Of a DNA stretch of 64,000 bases, positions 10,341 through 21,545 are shown piece after piece. The translations under genes and the position numbers were made by a program. Where the stretch lies: NCBI GenBank assembly GCA_014529385.2, contig CM043969.1, forward strand, positions 21,515,946 through 21,579,945. The letters are read 5' to 3'. The stretch is from Adiantum capillus-veneris. Its lineage: Eukaryota; Streptophyta; Polypodiopsida; Polypodiales; Pteridaceae. The notes beneath the pieces were generated by a model. That model saw nothing but the letters and a program-made list of their open reading frames with translations. It was not told the DNA's origin and did no database searches. The first letter of the stretch is position 1. Every line of letters begins with the position of its first letter.

Positions 10341-12811
10341 ACTCTCCTCGGTGGATACAAGCTACTAGCGGTCTCTCCAAATATGCCTTGATTTGCTAGT
10401 ATACGACCAGATCTAAGGTTCATATAGACTTGTGAAGCCCTAGATAGAGTACTTACCATCGGATTGACTTGTTGTCAACTTCTTCCACTTGACTTGATTG
10501 CAACTTTTGTCAAGCTTTCAATTCCTTGTCTGCCACATGATTCCTGTATTAGTTTTAACCAAGTTAGCTAATCTTTCACAAAGACTGTACAATTCTTGCT
10601 AGCTATTGTGAATGGTCTATGTGTATCACTTCAAATCGAGCTAAATGAGTCAGCACTTGAGACTTCCAGATTCTACTGCTAGCTATTGTGACTGGTCTAT
10701 GTGTATCACTTCAAATCGAGCTAAATGAGTCAGCACTTGAGACTTCCAGATTCTACTTTTGCAAAAAGCCAAAGGCTAATCTGCAACCTGGAAACTAAGT
10801 GAACATCTACCAATTTGGATCCGACTGAACCTATAATTTCATAGTGGCCTTGTATTATGTTGGTTTAACATTGTACAAGTTCCAAAATAAAAAAGTATGT
10901 CCCTGTATCAGAAATAAATAATTGCGATTATTTACTTTTCTGAGTTTTTTACACTTTTTGGCTTGATTTAACAAGTATGCAACTTGTTAAGGTCTCTGGA
11001 CAAGTTTCACTAAGTTTGAACAAAATTTGTCCAAGTTATCAACTGTTTCGTATTCGTAGAGTCAGTTTTCAAGAATCTAGCTTAAGTCTCACTTTTGTGA
11101 TCCAATTTCATCAAATTTGATTTGTGAGGTCTACTTGATATGCATGACCTTGTGGTATACGCAAATGTGCAAAAATGTCCAGTTTTGTAGCATATGTAAA
11201 TAATCGTGATTATTTACTCCTGCTTTTTTTATGCAAGTTTTTGCCACAATCTTGGCACAAATCTCTTAAGCAGCTCAAATTAAGCTGCCTGGCCAAGTTT
11301 CATCAAGTTAGGATAATTTTTGTTCAAATGGTCAATAGTTTTATGTCTACAGACTGACTTTGCGAATTTGGCCCCAATTTTCAATCCAATGATCCAAATC
11401 TTACCAAATTTGGTTTGTGGGCTTAATATAACATGCTAAAACTAGTGGTATGTTGGGTTGGTGAAAAAAGTTGGAAAATGGGACAAAAGTAAATAATCGC
11501 GATTATTTGCTTCTGGTAAATTTTTGCATCTTTTTGGTTATCTAAGCATGTACACTTGTTTAATACATCAATATAAGTCTATAAGTCAAGTTTCACTGAG
11601 TTTGAATAAAATTTTACCAATTTACACTCAAGTTCTCGACAATCAGTACAGATTTTAGTTTTTACCAAGTTTTGATCAATTTGGTGATCCAAATTCTATG
11701 GGCCTTTACAAAAGATGTTTGTACACATGCATAGAGTCTCTGGTATCAACCTTGGTCACTTTTGAGCTGAAAGTAAATAATCACGATTATTTACTTTAGG
11801 CTTAAAATGAGCACTTTTTTGAACTTTTTCATTGAATAGTCTCTTTATGTTCTATTTTGAGCCTCTGAGTCAAGTCAAAACTTAATTTGATCTAAAATAT
11901 CAGGAAAAAGTAAATAATCTGAGTTTTTGCAAACTCTTGAAATTTTACCTTGAATGCATCCTTAAGCTTACCCACTGGTTCATACAACTTTTAAAGCATA
12001 TTCTCCAGTCAGATTCAATGGTGGACAGTCTTCTGGTGCTATTTCTAGCCGTAGACCTGAAATTCTGCAACTTCACATAAACAACTCACAATTGATTCTT
12101 TGGATAGAGCAATGTTCTGAGATTCCACCTCGAGTTCTACTTACCCTACTCCTAGATTCTACTGCAATGGGGTTGTGGAAAGTGTCCACAAACACTCATT
12201 TTCTTGTTTTTTATGGTTTTTTGAGCCCTGATCTTAAGACTTGTCTCGTCCATCAATCATTCTCAAAATCCGAATCTAATCCTACAATCCTAAAAGGTGC
12301 TTCTCACTATGTCTGCAATAAGATAGAAGTGAGATTAGACACCCGCTCCACAGAGCATCTTAGAAAAGTATTCAAGAACCACGATTATAATTGTCAATCC
12401 ATGGGACGAAGCTGACTCAACTAGTGGATAGAGGCTACAAGAGGTTGTCAATCTCTTAGAAAACAACAAACACCTCGCATCTAACTCAAGCTACACTCAA
12501 ATGACTGAAATCACCAAAAGCTAATCGCTCATCGGCAAACAAATCACATCTGTTACAGCATCAAACAACATCCAAACGTTATGAAACTTCTAGGGCATGT
12601 TTATAAGACCTAAGCACACATGCTTATGGTCTCAAATCTCACTTTAGGTCAAGTGAAAAAATTGGATTATTAACAACAGTGAGTTTTTGACCTAGTTGTT
12701 TTTTTACCTAGAATGCATCTAAATGCTTAGCACTGATGTGCCAATACCCTACCTATACTTAGTTTATGATTTTGAATCTTAAAATCCTACTTATATGAAA
12801 TTAGTCCGCGG
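10341..12811 (-). repeat. Gypsy leader with a second family of spaced palindromes (cluster 2)
   Basis: About 2.5 kb of non-coding sequence between the gag at 10340 and a PBS-like site at 12812. It carries palindromes with the core taaataatcgcgattattta at 10913-10936, 11195-11218, 11488-11511 and 11772-11795, plus a half copy at 11909-11919. Spacings are 282, 293 and 284 bp, then 137 bp to the half copy. The core is unrelated in sequence to cluster 1, but spacing and position in the element are the same. Sequence between palindromes shares short phrases from unit to unit (caagtttcac, aagtttgaa) without being a clean tandem repeat. An 80-bp tandem duplication lies at 10597-10756. Confidence 0.75.
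10597..10756. repeat. 80-bp tandem duplication
   Basis: Two copies, 10597-10676 and 10677-10756, that differ at one visible base (gaatgg against gactgg). The near identity suggests a recent duplication inside the old leader. Confidence 0.9.
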
Positions 12812-13060
12812 GTCTCGGCGATGCCAAAAGCTATGGATTACCATGAAATGCTTACGTCAATGCGTAGAGTTCTTACCTGCAGTTGCAACGCAACAAACTG
12901 CACTGCAATGTGACAAACGGGAAGGGAGTAGGAAGTGTAAGAAGGAGATAAGTGAGTGTTATTAGCTCACGCTGTGCTCTATTATCCAAAACTTATGAAA
13001 AACTTACAAAAATTGGCTTTTATACCTTAGCCGAGATTTTTGTGGTCAAACTAATAATCT
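12812..13060 (-). mobile_element. Decayed PBS and truncated 5' LTR remnant of the gypsy element with gag at 8279-10340
   Basis: Plus strand gtctcggcgatgccaaaa at about 12812-12829 resembles a decayed tRNA-Asp PBS complement (ccccggcagcggcgccaaaa). What follows to about 13060 looks like LTR sequence, including simple purine/pyrimidine stretches and a minus-strand TATA-like ggtataaaagcc at about 13016-13027. It then changes abruptly to RT-coding sequence of another element. Confidence 0.4.
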
Positions 13061-13067
13061 GGGAGCT

Positions 13068-16000
13068 CTAACTAAAGACAGGTTGATACAATTTGGAAGC
13101 TTGTAGCCCCAGCTCATCAATTACACTGTTTATCTGGGAAGTAGGAGTTACAATAAGAGCTCCAAAAAATGTTATTTGAGTTATCCGAGTTAGCTTGACA
13201 TGCTCAATGTGTTCTGCTCTAATGAGAGAGTGAACACACAAATCATCCATGTATATTTCTAGAAATATCCATAAGTATTCTTTGAATGCATGCATCATCA
13301 ACCTTTTGAATGTGGATGGGAATTGGTTAGGCCAAAAAAGGCATCACTCTATACACATATATTCCCCATTCCATGGAAAATGTCGTCTTTTGTTGATCTT
13401 CTACCACAACTGTCAGCTGGTTATACCTTCAGAATCCATCTAAGATTGAGTAGGCTTGTTTTCTAGCCACCCTCTCAAGCACATGCTCTCTATTTGCAAG
13501 GGATAGTTATCCTTTTTGAGATTTACACACACACACACACATAACTTTTTATTTTTCTTGGAGACAACTACAATGGGTGATACCCAGTCAGTGTGTTCAA
13601 TCTCGTACATTAACTCTGCCTCCTTAATCTTGTCGATCTCCTCTTTGATTTGTTTAGCTAATGTATCATTATAGGTATAGGGATGTTGGTTTCTAGGATT
13701 TGCATCTAATTTCAAGGGAATCGTATGTTGACATATTGATGGATCTACTCCCTTAAGGTCCTTAATTGACCATGCAATCACATCCTTACACTCGTTGAGA
13801 AGGCTAACGATCTTCTCTTTCTCTTCCCGACTCAAGTATGTTTCTATATAGACCGGCTTAGGTTCCTCTCCTTGTTTTGCAAAGTCTATCTTCTTAGCAT
13901 CTTCTAGACCATCATAGGATTCCTTATCCTTTCTTTCTCTTATGGTTGAGTCATCACTACCTTCCTATCTTGGATAGTAAAATTTCTATAGTGCAAGGGT
14001 ATACCCATTTTATCTGCATCTGTCTCTTCATTCTCATCCTCACCACTCTCTATCTTCATTGTCCACACTTCCATCAGAGCTTTCTTGAGCTCTCTGTATT
14101 TCTTCTTTCTCTCAACTTTGGTCCATTTAGTTTCTCCCAACCCGTTCAGTCCTGTTTCTTTTCTTTTTTTTGGGTTGCATCAAAAATTGTGTTTTACCCC
14201 TTATTCTAGGAATAGGATTCTCTCTTGCTCTATTTTTAGCTCTCTTTTTCTTGTAGCATCCTTGACGTCTAGGTTTTTGTTTTGGGAAATCTTAGAACTA
14301 GACATCTGCTATCGTTCCTTCTTCTTTATTCAGGTTATCAAAGAATTCATTGTCTACATCATCATCTTGTTTAAAATGCTCTCGAGAGTCGTAAAAATCC
14401 TCTTCCTCTCCTTTTACCATTTTATCTCCCGTGGGTTGTTCCAAGGATGCCTCTTTGTCTCCACCTTGTACTACATTGACCATAAAATATGGAACCACAT
14501 CATATTTGTCCTTGTCGTAGAACTTCATTTTGGGTCCGTCATCAAGGGCACACACATCTAGGGTTGCTAGAATATGAGTCCATTCTAATGGCTCTAGAGC
14601 TTCTTCAAGAAATGGTCAAGAATGTATTCCTTATCTTCAATAGCTCTTTCGAGAGTACACTGTTCTCATTTCAAGCACCCACGTTGTGATGCATCACATA
14701 TCCTTATCTCTTTGGGCTCACCTGGGAGTTTTAATCCTACTAACATAGCTGAATCAAACTCCTCCACGGGGGTTTGGTTCACATCCTTGCAACTATGGTC
14801 TTTTAGGTTTATTAGTATTGTGGTTTCCATGTGTACAAGGTATATATGATCATATCCCCAGTCTTGGACCATCTTGATTTGTCCCATAAAGGGTCATCCA
14901 AGTATGATGTTGTAATTGTTCTTCTTGTCAAAATCAACTATATCAAAGGTATGCTCATACTCTATGCCGCAAAAGAGGCAACATTCACTGTCTCTAGAAG
15001 ACCTAAGGGCTTCTCTATGTATCAGTGGTCTAGTTGTAGTTTTATCTTGGTAGCACTCAAGGAAGGTTTTCCCCATTTTTCCCATATCTCTTTGGTTGTG
15101 ATAGTAACACTAGCCCCACTATCAAAAATTTCCATGGTTTTTACACTTTGGAATCCTACTAAAAGCGTAGTATTTCCATCTTCACCCTTGCAATACTCGC
15201 ATTGGTCGAGTGTTTATCTGAAGTGTTACCAGCTCTTTGATTCCTTCTTGAATCCTTGAAGTCATTTCTTTTACTCCAAACTTCTCTAAGCATTTTCCAA
15301 CTATAGCCCACATGTTTGGTTGTATTCACAGAACCTCTACTAGCATAATAGTGCAAGTCACACGTGTAGACAATATGTCTATCAATCCTTTGGAGTCCAT
15401 CACCTTCTTTGAGGAAAGTTTTTGTGAAGGGACTGCCTTCACATCTAATTTCGCTTCATACTCTCCCATGTAAGAGGATAAGGTTCTCAAAGATAGAGAT
15501 TGGTTATCCAAAGATCTCATAGATCCTTTGTCTACCCAATATGAGCGAATATCTAGATCTGCTAGAGATCCCACCCCAAATTCCTCTATAGGAGGAAGAA
15601 ACAAATCCCTCCCATTACTAGTTTTGTGAGCTCTTTGACTCAACCCTCATCTGATTCATTTTCTTCTTGTATTTGTCTCCAAAGATCTTCTAAGGCACCA
15701 TCCTCTTTGTAGGCCTCCAATATTTTAGAATGGAAGCCATCAAATTCCTAATCTATGGTATTCATCACTTCCCTTGGTTTTTCAATTCACTTCTTGGGTT
15801 TTATTTCAGTTGTGGGATTCTCAGCTATCCTTCTAGGCTCATGTCTTGGTGGGACCCGTGGGGTGGGATCTAGAATCTCTGGCCTACCCTTTAGTTTTTT
15901 TGTGGATGGTTCTAACAAAGCTTGGGATGTTTGGATCATCTTCTAACATATCTCCAGTCTTTGCTTTTCCAACTCTGCGTATGGGTACGTCATCCATACC

Positions 16001-16758
16001 TATTCTTGAGTCTGATTAATCTTGATTTGTGCCTCATAAGCTCCCATAAGAGCATCTAGGGGTTCATTCACTTTCTCAACTAGTACTAATCCCCCCAAGC
16101 ATGCACTTTTTGGTCTCTTTTTCTCATTAGGTTCTCCAATCTTTGGAATTTCCAACTCAAGATTAGTTTGATTCTCAAATCTCTCTAACATATCCCTAAT
16201 TTGTTTTATTAACTCAGCTAGGACTGTCCACCCATATTCCTTCCTAGGTTTCATGCACGCTTTCCTAGCCTTCTAGATATTGCGTTGAATTTTTTGTTCA
16301 TAATTAGGTGCATTTGCTTTGGGTTCCTTAATTATTGGTTCTTCCATTGCTTTTTGAGCTTACCCTCTTGTGACAATCTGTATAGGTATCATCATTTCAA
16401 TTTCAGAACCACTACTTGATGGCATTGTGTCCAATATGTTTAGCATCTTTTGATAGGCAGACCTTTGCCCTGCTAACCCACCGATGGCTATGAACAATAA
16501 CCTGCATTCATCCAAACTCTATCTACCTTCTCTTGCAACATGAGATGTTGTTGGTGTTCCAACATTCCCAATCATGCTCCAAGGTTTCGTTGCTTTCAAC
16601 TTTTTGGGTGGAAAGGATGCTGAACTAACCATGTATTCACTTGGCTCTTTGTAATACACAATCACATGCACTAAGGCTTGCTCCTTTGATTCTTCTATAG
16701 TAGGTGCATACCTAATACCCACCGGTCTTGCTTTTGGAAGACATGGTTGTTGCCCCAA
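13068..16758 (-). pseudogene. Ty3-gypsy nucleocapsid, protease and reverse transcriptase remnant
   Basis: Minus-strand remains of a second copy of the gypsy family. 16758-16519 is a nucleocapsid-like region. 16254-15326 is a linker. The protease is at about 15136-14894, with the active site FDSGASVTI and the closing NIILG block. 14887-14298 is the protease-RT spacer. RT pieces lie at 13835-13440 (IAWSIKDLKGVDPSICQHTIPL, EHTDWVSPIVVVSKK) and 13301-13068 (EIYMDDLCVHS, the catalytic YMDD box). Multiple stops and frame changes are present. A CA microsatellite at about 13526-13541 expands the conserved RVCV region of RT into a CVCVCV run. RNase H and integrase are missing: the copy is cut at about 13060. 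Confidence 0.8.
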
Positions 16759-17081
16759 AACTGGTTGTTGCCGTTGTTGTACTGTGACATGTACATAGTG
16801 AAAATGAATGCTACAAGATTTTTTTGCAACTTTTTTGATACATAAATATATTTCCTATAATGTACATATGCATATCTAAGTATAATAAAAATCTTTCTAT
16901 CTCATCCTATTATTTATCTCAAGGGTAACATATTCTTACTTTACTGCCGTTAGAAAGTACTATGGGAAAAAGCGTCTATAGCTCCACCTCTTTAACTTGG
17001 GGCGAAAAACATTGGTTCTTTTTTTCTACTATCTCATTATCATCTCACATCCTAGCTAGATCCTATATTTAGGGTAACTTT

Positions 17082-17140
<59 letters not shown>

Positions 17141-17931
17141 TCTATGTATTTTTCATATATTTCATATGTTTCTTTTTAATAGCTACTAAGAAGGAATCAA
17201 ATCCTAGTGGGACACTAGCTTGCATGATTTTCAAGTATGCACTCATTTTAATGCATTATTAAGAGGATGCTTACAAACCTTTGTCAAGGAGCAATGTCAT
17301 GCTTTCATATTGCATGAGGTTTCCATTGGAATCAAGTGGAAGTCTAAGCTAAGAGGACCACAAGAAGACTTTTGTTGTTATAAAGATACCCTATTTTGGT
17401 GAATTTTTTATACAATATTCCAATCCAAATTGGAAAAAGTATATAGAATGGGAGTTGTAGCCATGATACGCATTAACCCTTTCATATTACCCATGATACG
17501 ATACAACCACAGCCTTGATGTTTTCATCTTTGTGTTGTTTTGATATGCTCCTTTGTGTTCTTTCTTTGTGTGTGTGAGTGCAAGAAGGAAAGAGTGGGTC
17601 TTTTTTGATTGCACTTCCTTCCATACCCTAGACTTCATAGAATCTATGGTATAACTCCTTCATTTAGTTTTTGAAGTTCTCTCACAAACTCTCACAGCCA
17701 AAAGCCAGGTGCTTTCCTAGAAAGACCGCAAACTTCTTGACATATTTTTGGTGGTGAATCCAATGCGAATCTGCCAGGGTGAGAGTTTGTGGGTAATCGT
17801 GGGTGATCATGTGGAGCAACATGGTATGCATTTTGACCCAACAAAAATAAAAATGTTTCAAGCATTTGCAAAAAAACATGCCATTAAAAGAAGGGAGATT
17901 TTAGCAACCCAAACAAGCGACTGTCAACATA
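16759..17931. other. Non-coding stretch with no gene recognised
   Basis: Apart from the TA microsatellite at 17084-17135, no domain, PBS or LTR end is visible. The right part probably belongs to the 5' region of the plus-strand gag that follows. Confidence 0.4.
17084..17135. repeat. (TA)n microsatellite
   Basis: Uninterrupted TA dinucleotides for about 50 bp. Confidence 0.98.
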
Positions 17932-18542
17932 ATGGAGCAGTTCAATGGAAAAGATATAATAAAGTACTTGCACGAGTATGTGAAGGAGATGGAGCTGCAT
18001 GGTGTGTCAGAAGGTGAGATGATTCAAAGCTTTGAGCTAGTTGTTGCTCTAGAAACTAGGGAACATGTTAGGGAAATTTAAGATGGGCAGGGGAGAAACT
18101 AGGTAGAACTTAAAGTAGCTTTAAGGGAGGAATATTTCATGGAGGACTCAAGAGAGTGACCAAAAGGACAGTCTTAGAATGGGTAGTCAAGACAAAGCAA
18201 GGACTATCAATAACAGAGCTGCTAAGGGAATTTGAGTGACACTATGCACAACTTACCAGGACATAAAATGCCACATTAGATGCAAAGAAGACAAATCTTG
18301 TAAAGAGTTTCAAGAATTGGAGCTTCTTCTTGAAGATAAAGATGCTAAGCAAGGAGTAAAGACCACTGGAATGAGGTTGAAGGTGTTATATTACTAATTG
18401 CCAAACAACAAAGAAAAAGGGACAAGATGGTAGTAAACACTACAAGTTCTTTCACCTCAACTTCTGACAAAATGGCAAAGCTTACTTTTATAGCTCGTAA
18501 GTTTGATGACAAGCTTGTGAAGGGAATGCATGACTTGAAGGT
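17932..18542 (+). pseudogene. Retrotransposon gag, 5' part, broken
   Basis: From the ATG at 17932 a decayed gag reads MEQFNGKDIIKYLHEYVKEM and continues with ELHGVSEGEMIQSFELVVA and a capsid block around ALREEYFMEDSRE, interrupted by several stops (for example after HVREI). The second block resembles gag capsid sequences of gypsy-type plant elements. The frame runs into the LTR at 18543 and resumes after the target duplication at 20461, so one gene was split by the insertion. Confidence 0.65.
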
Positions 18543-18799
18543 TGTTGAGATAAGCATGTCCTTCTTCAACGACTATGGGAAAAACCTCTACATGTGCAAA
18601 CCCTCTAAAGCTTGACAACCATGTGTAACAAAGACCTCAAATCCTATGCATGTGATGACACCTGGAAGGTTATGTGTCAGAAGGATACATCCCTCACTAT
18701 GACTATATATGAGGCATTTTGTACATGAATTTCTAACCGAGTAATTCTACATCCTTTTATCATGAATAGCTCTCTTGTATATCCACCCTAGACCTTACA
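18543..18799 (+). repeat. 5' LTR of the non-autonomous element
   Basis: 257 bp, tgttgaga...accttaca. It contains a TATA-like tgactatatatgagg at about 18699-18713. Confidence 0.9.
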
Positions 18800-18801
18800 A
18801 C

Positions 18802-18814
18802 TGGTATGAGAGCC
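18802..18814 (+). other. Primer-binding site, initiator-Met tRNA type
   Basis: tggtatgagagcc differs by one base over the first 12 positions from the tggtatcagagc seen at 62716, and lies 2 bases after the LTR. Confidence 0.8.
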
Positions 18815-20190
18815 ATGTGGCCACTATACCTCCTTTTCTCTCATTGTCCTCATTTTGATAACTTTGTTTTTAATAGCATGAATTTCCTTTTTTTTAATAA
18901 TAGCCAACAAAAATCCTAAAGTAAGCCATGGCAAGTTGAGGGCTCACATCAAGCATGGATAACACTACATGTTAGACCTTACCCATTCATGGCGAGCTCA
19001 TCCCTACCCAAGGCTCGAGTGGCTTCTCGCTCTCATCCTTACCCAAGCTTCCTTTCGGCTTTGTAGAGCTTGCCACCAATAAAGGCTCAGCTCATTAAAA
19101 TTGCATACCCTTTGGCCCATCATCTCTATCTCCTCCCAACTTCACAAACTGCAACATGCGCTGCTGAAACGTTCAGCATTCATCCATACATCATGCACTA
19201 ATCTCATGCCGAGCTTTCTATCCATAGAAACACATGCGCCTCCATAGCTACCATCTTTTCAATCTTCACCCGCCATATCCTGCTGCAGTTCATTCTCACG
19301 TGATCTACATTGGACCTCTCATAGTCCCAGTATTGTTTCTAATCGTCATCATCAAACGTTGCGTGCTAAGCTAGCTGGCCTATTTTTGCTCACTAAGCCT
19401 TGGTTCTACCCCATCACTCTCGCAGCCTGCCGGCTGCCTTGTCTCTCACCCTACAACCTTAGCAGCTATCAGACCATCAAAGACACACACGACTAGTGCT
19501 ACCCATTCAAGCACACACATGTTGCTCGCCTACTCACCCACGTGACTATGATCAACGTCGTGTACATCAAAAAATATTTTGAAGGTTTTTTTTTGGCTTC
19601 TTAATTAACTTTCCTATATCAAGATTTTGCTCCCATAGTAATAACCTGCAGTACACAAAACAATTTTTTCAAATCTTCATCACAAAGTTTTTAAAGCTCA
19701 AGGTGTTTGTTTGTGATTATGGATGTTAGCAGACACCTAAAAGCAGAAGATTCTAAAGACTCATTGACATCGACAGCAAGGAAAAGATCACACGACCAAG
19801 CATATAGGCAACATGCAACTATTTGCCAGCAAAGGTCACTACTACCACAAGCTGACATGATATGGGCACTTGGTTTTCAACCCTATGAAGAAACCGGCAA
19901 AAAAGACATCAATCAAGCACATAGGGCGTATGCACAATGCCTTGTTAATAAAGTTATCAATTTCTAGAACATTGTAAAGGGGACTAAACACTGACAATTA
20001 GAGATATGGTTATCCTTCACCTTTCATGTTTGAGGGGAGGAATCCGTAAGTCTATGTGACACCATGTCTATTTGAGACCATTATTTAGTCTATGTGGCTG
20101 CCATAGTCTGTGTGACTACCCTAGTCTGTGTGATTGCTTGCATGTGTGGCATTGAGTCTCTACCCATCTTGCTTCAGTATAGTCTATGCC

Positions 20191-20202
20191 CAAGGGGAGG
20201 AT
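20191..20202 (+). other. Polypurine tract
   Basis: caaggggaggat lies directly before the right LTR, which starts at 20203. Confidence 0.75.
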
Positions 20203-20460
20203 TGTTGAGATATGCATGTTCTTCTTCAACCGACTATGGGAAACACCTCTACATGTCCAACCCCTCTAAAGCTTGACAACCATGTGGAACAAAGACCTTG
20301 AATCCTATGCATGTGATGACACCTAGAAGCCTATGTGTCAAAAGGCTACATCCTTCACTATGCCTATATATAAGGTACTTTGTAGATGAATTTCTAATCG
20401 AGAGATTTTGCATCTTTTTATCATGAATGACTCTCTTGTTTGTCCGCCCTAGACCTTACA
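20203..20460 (+). repeat. 3' LTR of the non-autonomous element
   Basis: 258 bp, collinear with the left LTR, including the TATA-like tgcctatatataagg. It is followed by the target duplication aaggt. Confidence 0.9.
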
Positions 20461-20465
20461 AAGGT

Positions 20466-21130
20466 GAATCTTGAAAAGCTTGAAGAAAAAGGCCAACCAT
20501 CAGGGGCACTTCCTAGGCAAAGACAATAGCTCAAAGAAGGGTTTGTTAATAGATGTATTTGGTGTGATAGTATAGATAATGTAAGAAGGGATTGTGATAG
20601 TTTTAGTGATTCTTTGACGAAAGATGTTGTATTTTTTAAGGATGGTAAAATCCACTTAAGAGAGACAGGTCTACCCTTGAGAACTAACTTTGGGAAGGGG
20701 GGATGCAAACCTTAGTTTAAGATATGGAACCTAATTATGCCACCTCTTCAGATGAGGCTGCTACTTATGGAGCAAAGATCGAGCACTCCAAGGATTTCAT
20801 GAGTAATGATTATGGTAAGTTGTGGCCCAATGTTGTGGAACTTTGTAGGAAAGGAAAGCTTACAAAGGAGATACTACATGAGGCAGGAGATTGCATACGC
20901 CTAGAAACAGGATGGAATGATCTAGTGGATTCATTGTCAATGCATGCCTACATTACAAAATGCCATCAAAATGAGGCTATTATAGAAGAGAAGCGTAGAC
21001 GTTGACAAGCGCAAGCGCAAAACAGACCCCAGCGGCCAAGATGATGAAAACTCGTCGCGCTCGGGATGTGAGGGCAAACTTGATGCAAGGTGGTATTTAC
21101 AAGAACCTTTGTTGGCGGATATGCCGCGAC
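20466..21130 (+). pseudogene. Retrotransposon gag, 3' part with zinc knuckle, broken
   Basis: Continuation of the gag split by the element at 18543-20460: it resumes NLEKLEEKGQPSGALPRQRQ, then holds a nucleocapsid motif at about 20554 (CIWCDSIDNVRRDC, with Asn where His is usual). A downstream block DGKIHLRETGLPLRTNFGKG is followed by a basic stretch RKRKTDPSGQDDENSS near 21,005-21,055. Several stops are present, and no protease or RT is seen before the next LTR-like sequence at about 21135. Confidence 0.6.
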
Positions 21131-21134
21131 AAAT

Positions 21135-21545
21135 GTCATCACAGCGAGAACTCACCTAACAAGATTTGTCAGCTAAGGACGAAGCTCGACCCGCAGGTGC
21201 GTGGAAGCAAGCATAGGGTGACAACCTACACTTGACCAACTCTTGACTAATTCCTACAGAGGTCTCTACTCAATGTCTAAGCCACAACCTTCAGGAGTAC
21301 ATAAGAGGAGATTTCCTACAACGCTTCCAAGAGTCAAATACCCATCAAACGTTCTCGAAACTCCACAGAACTTGAAGGAGACCCTACTAACACCAATAGG
21401 TTGCTCTCCCTAAGGTCCATGAACCAAAATCCCAACCCTAAACACCTGGTGCAAAATCACGTAGGATGTCTGGCCAAAATTTGCAGGTCATCGTTTTCGA
21501 AAACTAAAGTGCTTAATGTGTAGCTCTACTCAATGCGGACGTGTT
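21135..21545 (-). mobile_element. Left part of a split LTR (minus-strand element with coding part at 28330-31900)
   Basis: Related to 1958-2400, including the cacgtaggatgtc half-palindrome at about 21,459. It stops where the repeat element 21546-27840 begins, and plausible LTR sequence resumes at 27841. I infer one LTR interrupted by that element. The start near 21135 (tgtcatcacagcgag) is approximate. Confidence 0.45.

Larger units (their letters stand above)
18543..20460 (+). mobile_element. Complete non-autonomous LTR retrotransposon (TRIM/LARD-like)
   Basis: Two direct repeats (18543-18799 and 20203-20460, both starting tgttgaga and ending ccttaca) flank a 1.4-kb interior. A tRNA-iMet-type PBS follows the left LTR and a polypurine tract precedes the right one. 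The 5 bases outside are identical: aaggt at 18538-18542 and 20461-20465. The interior has one open frame of 86 codons (19707-19967) without recognisable domains and no gag or pol, so the element must have been moved by proteins from another element. About 30 differences between the LTRs make it moderately old. It splits a gag pseudogene. Confidence 0.92.
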
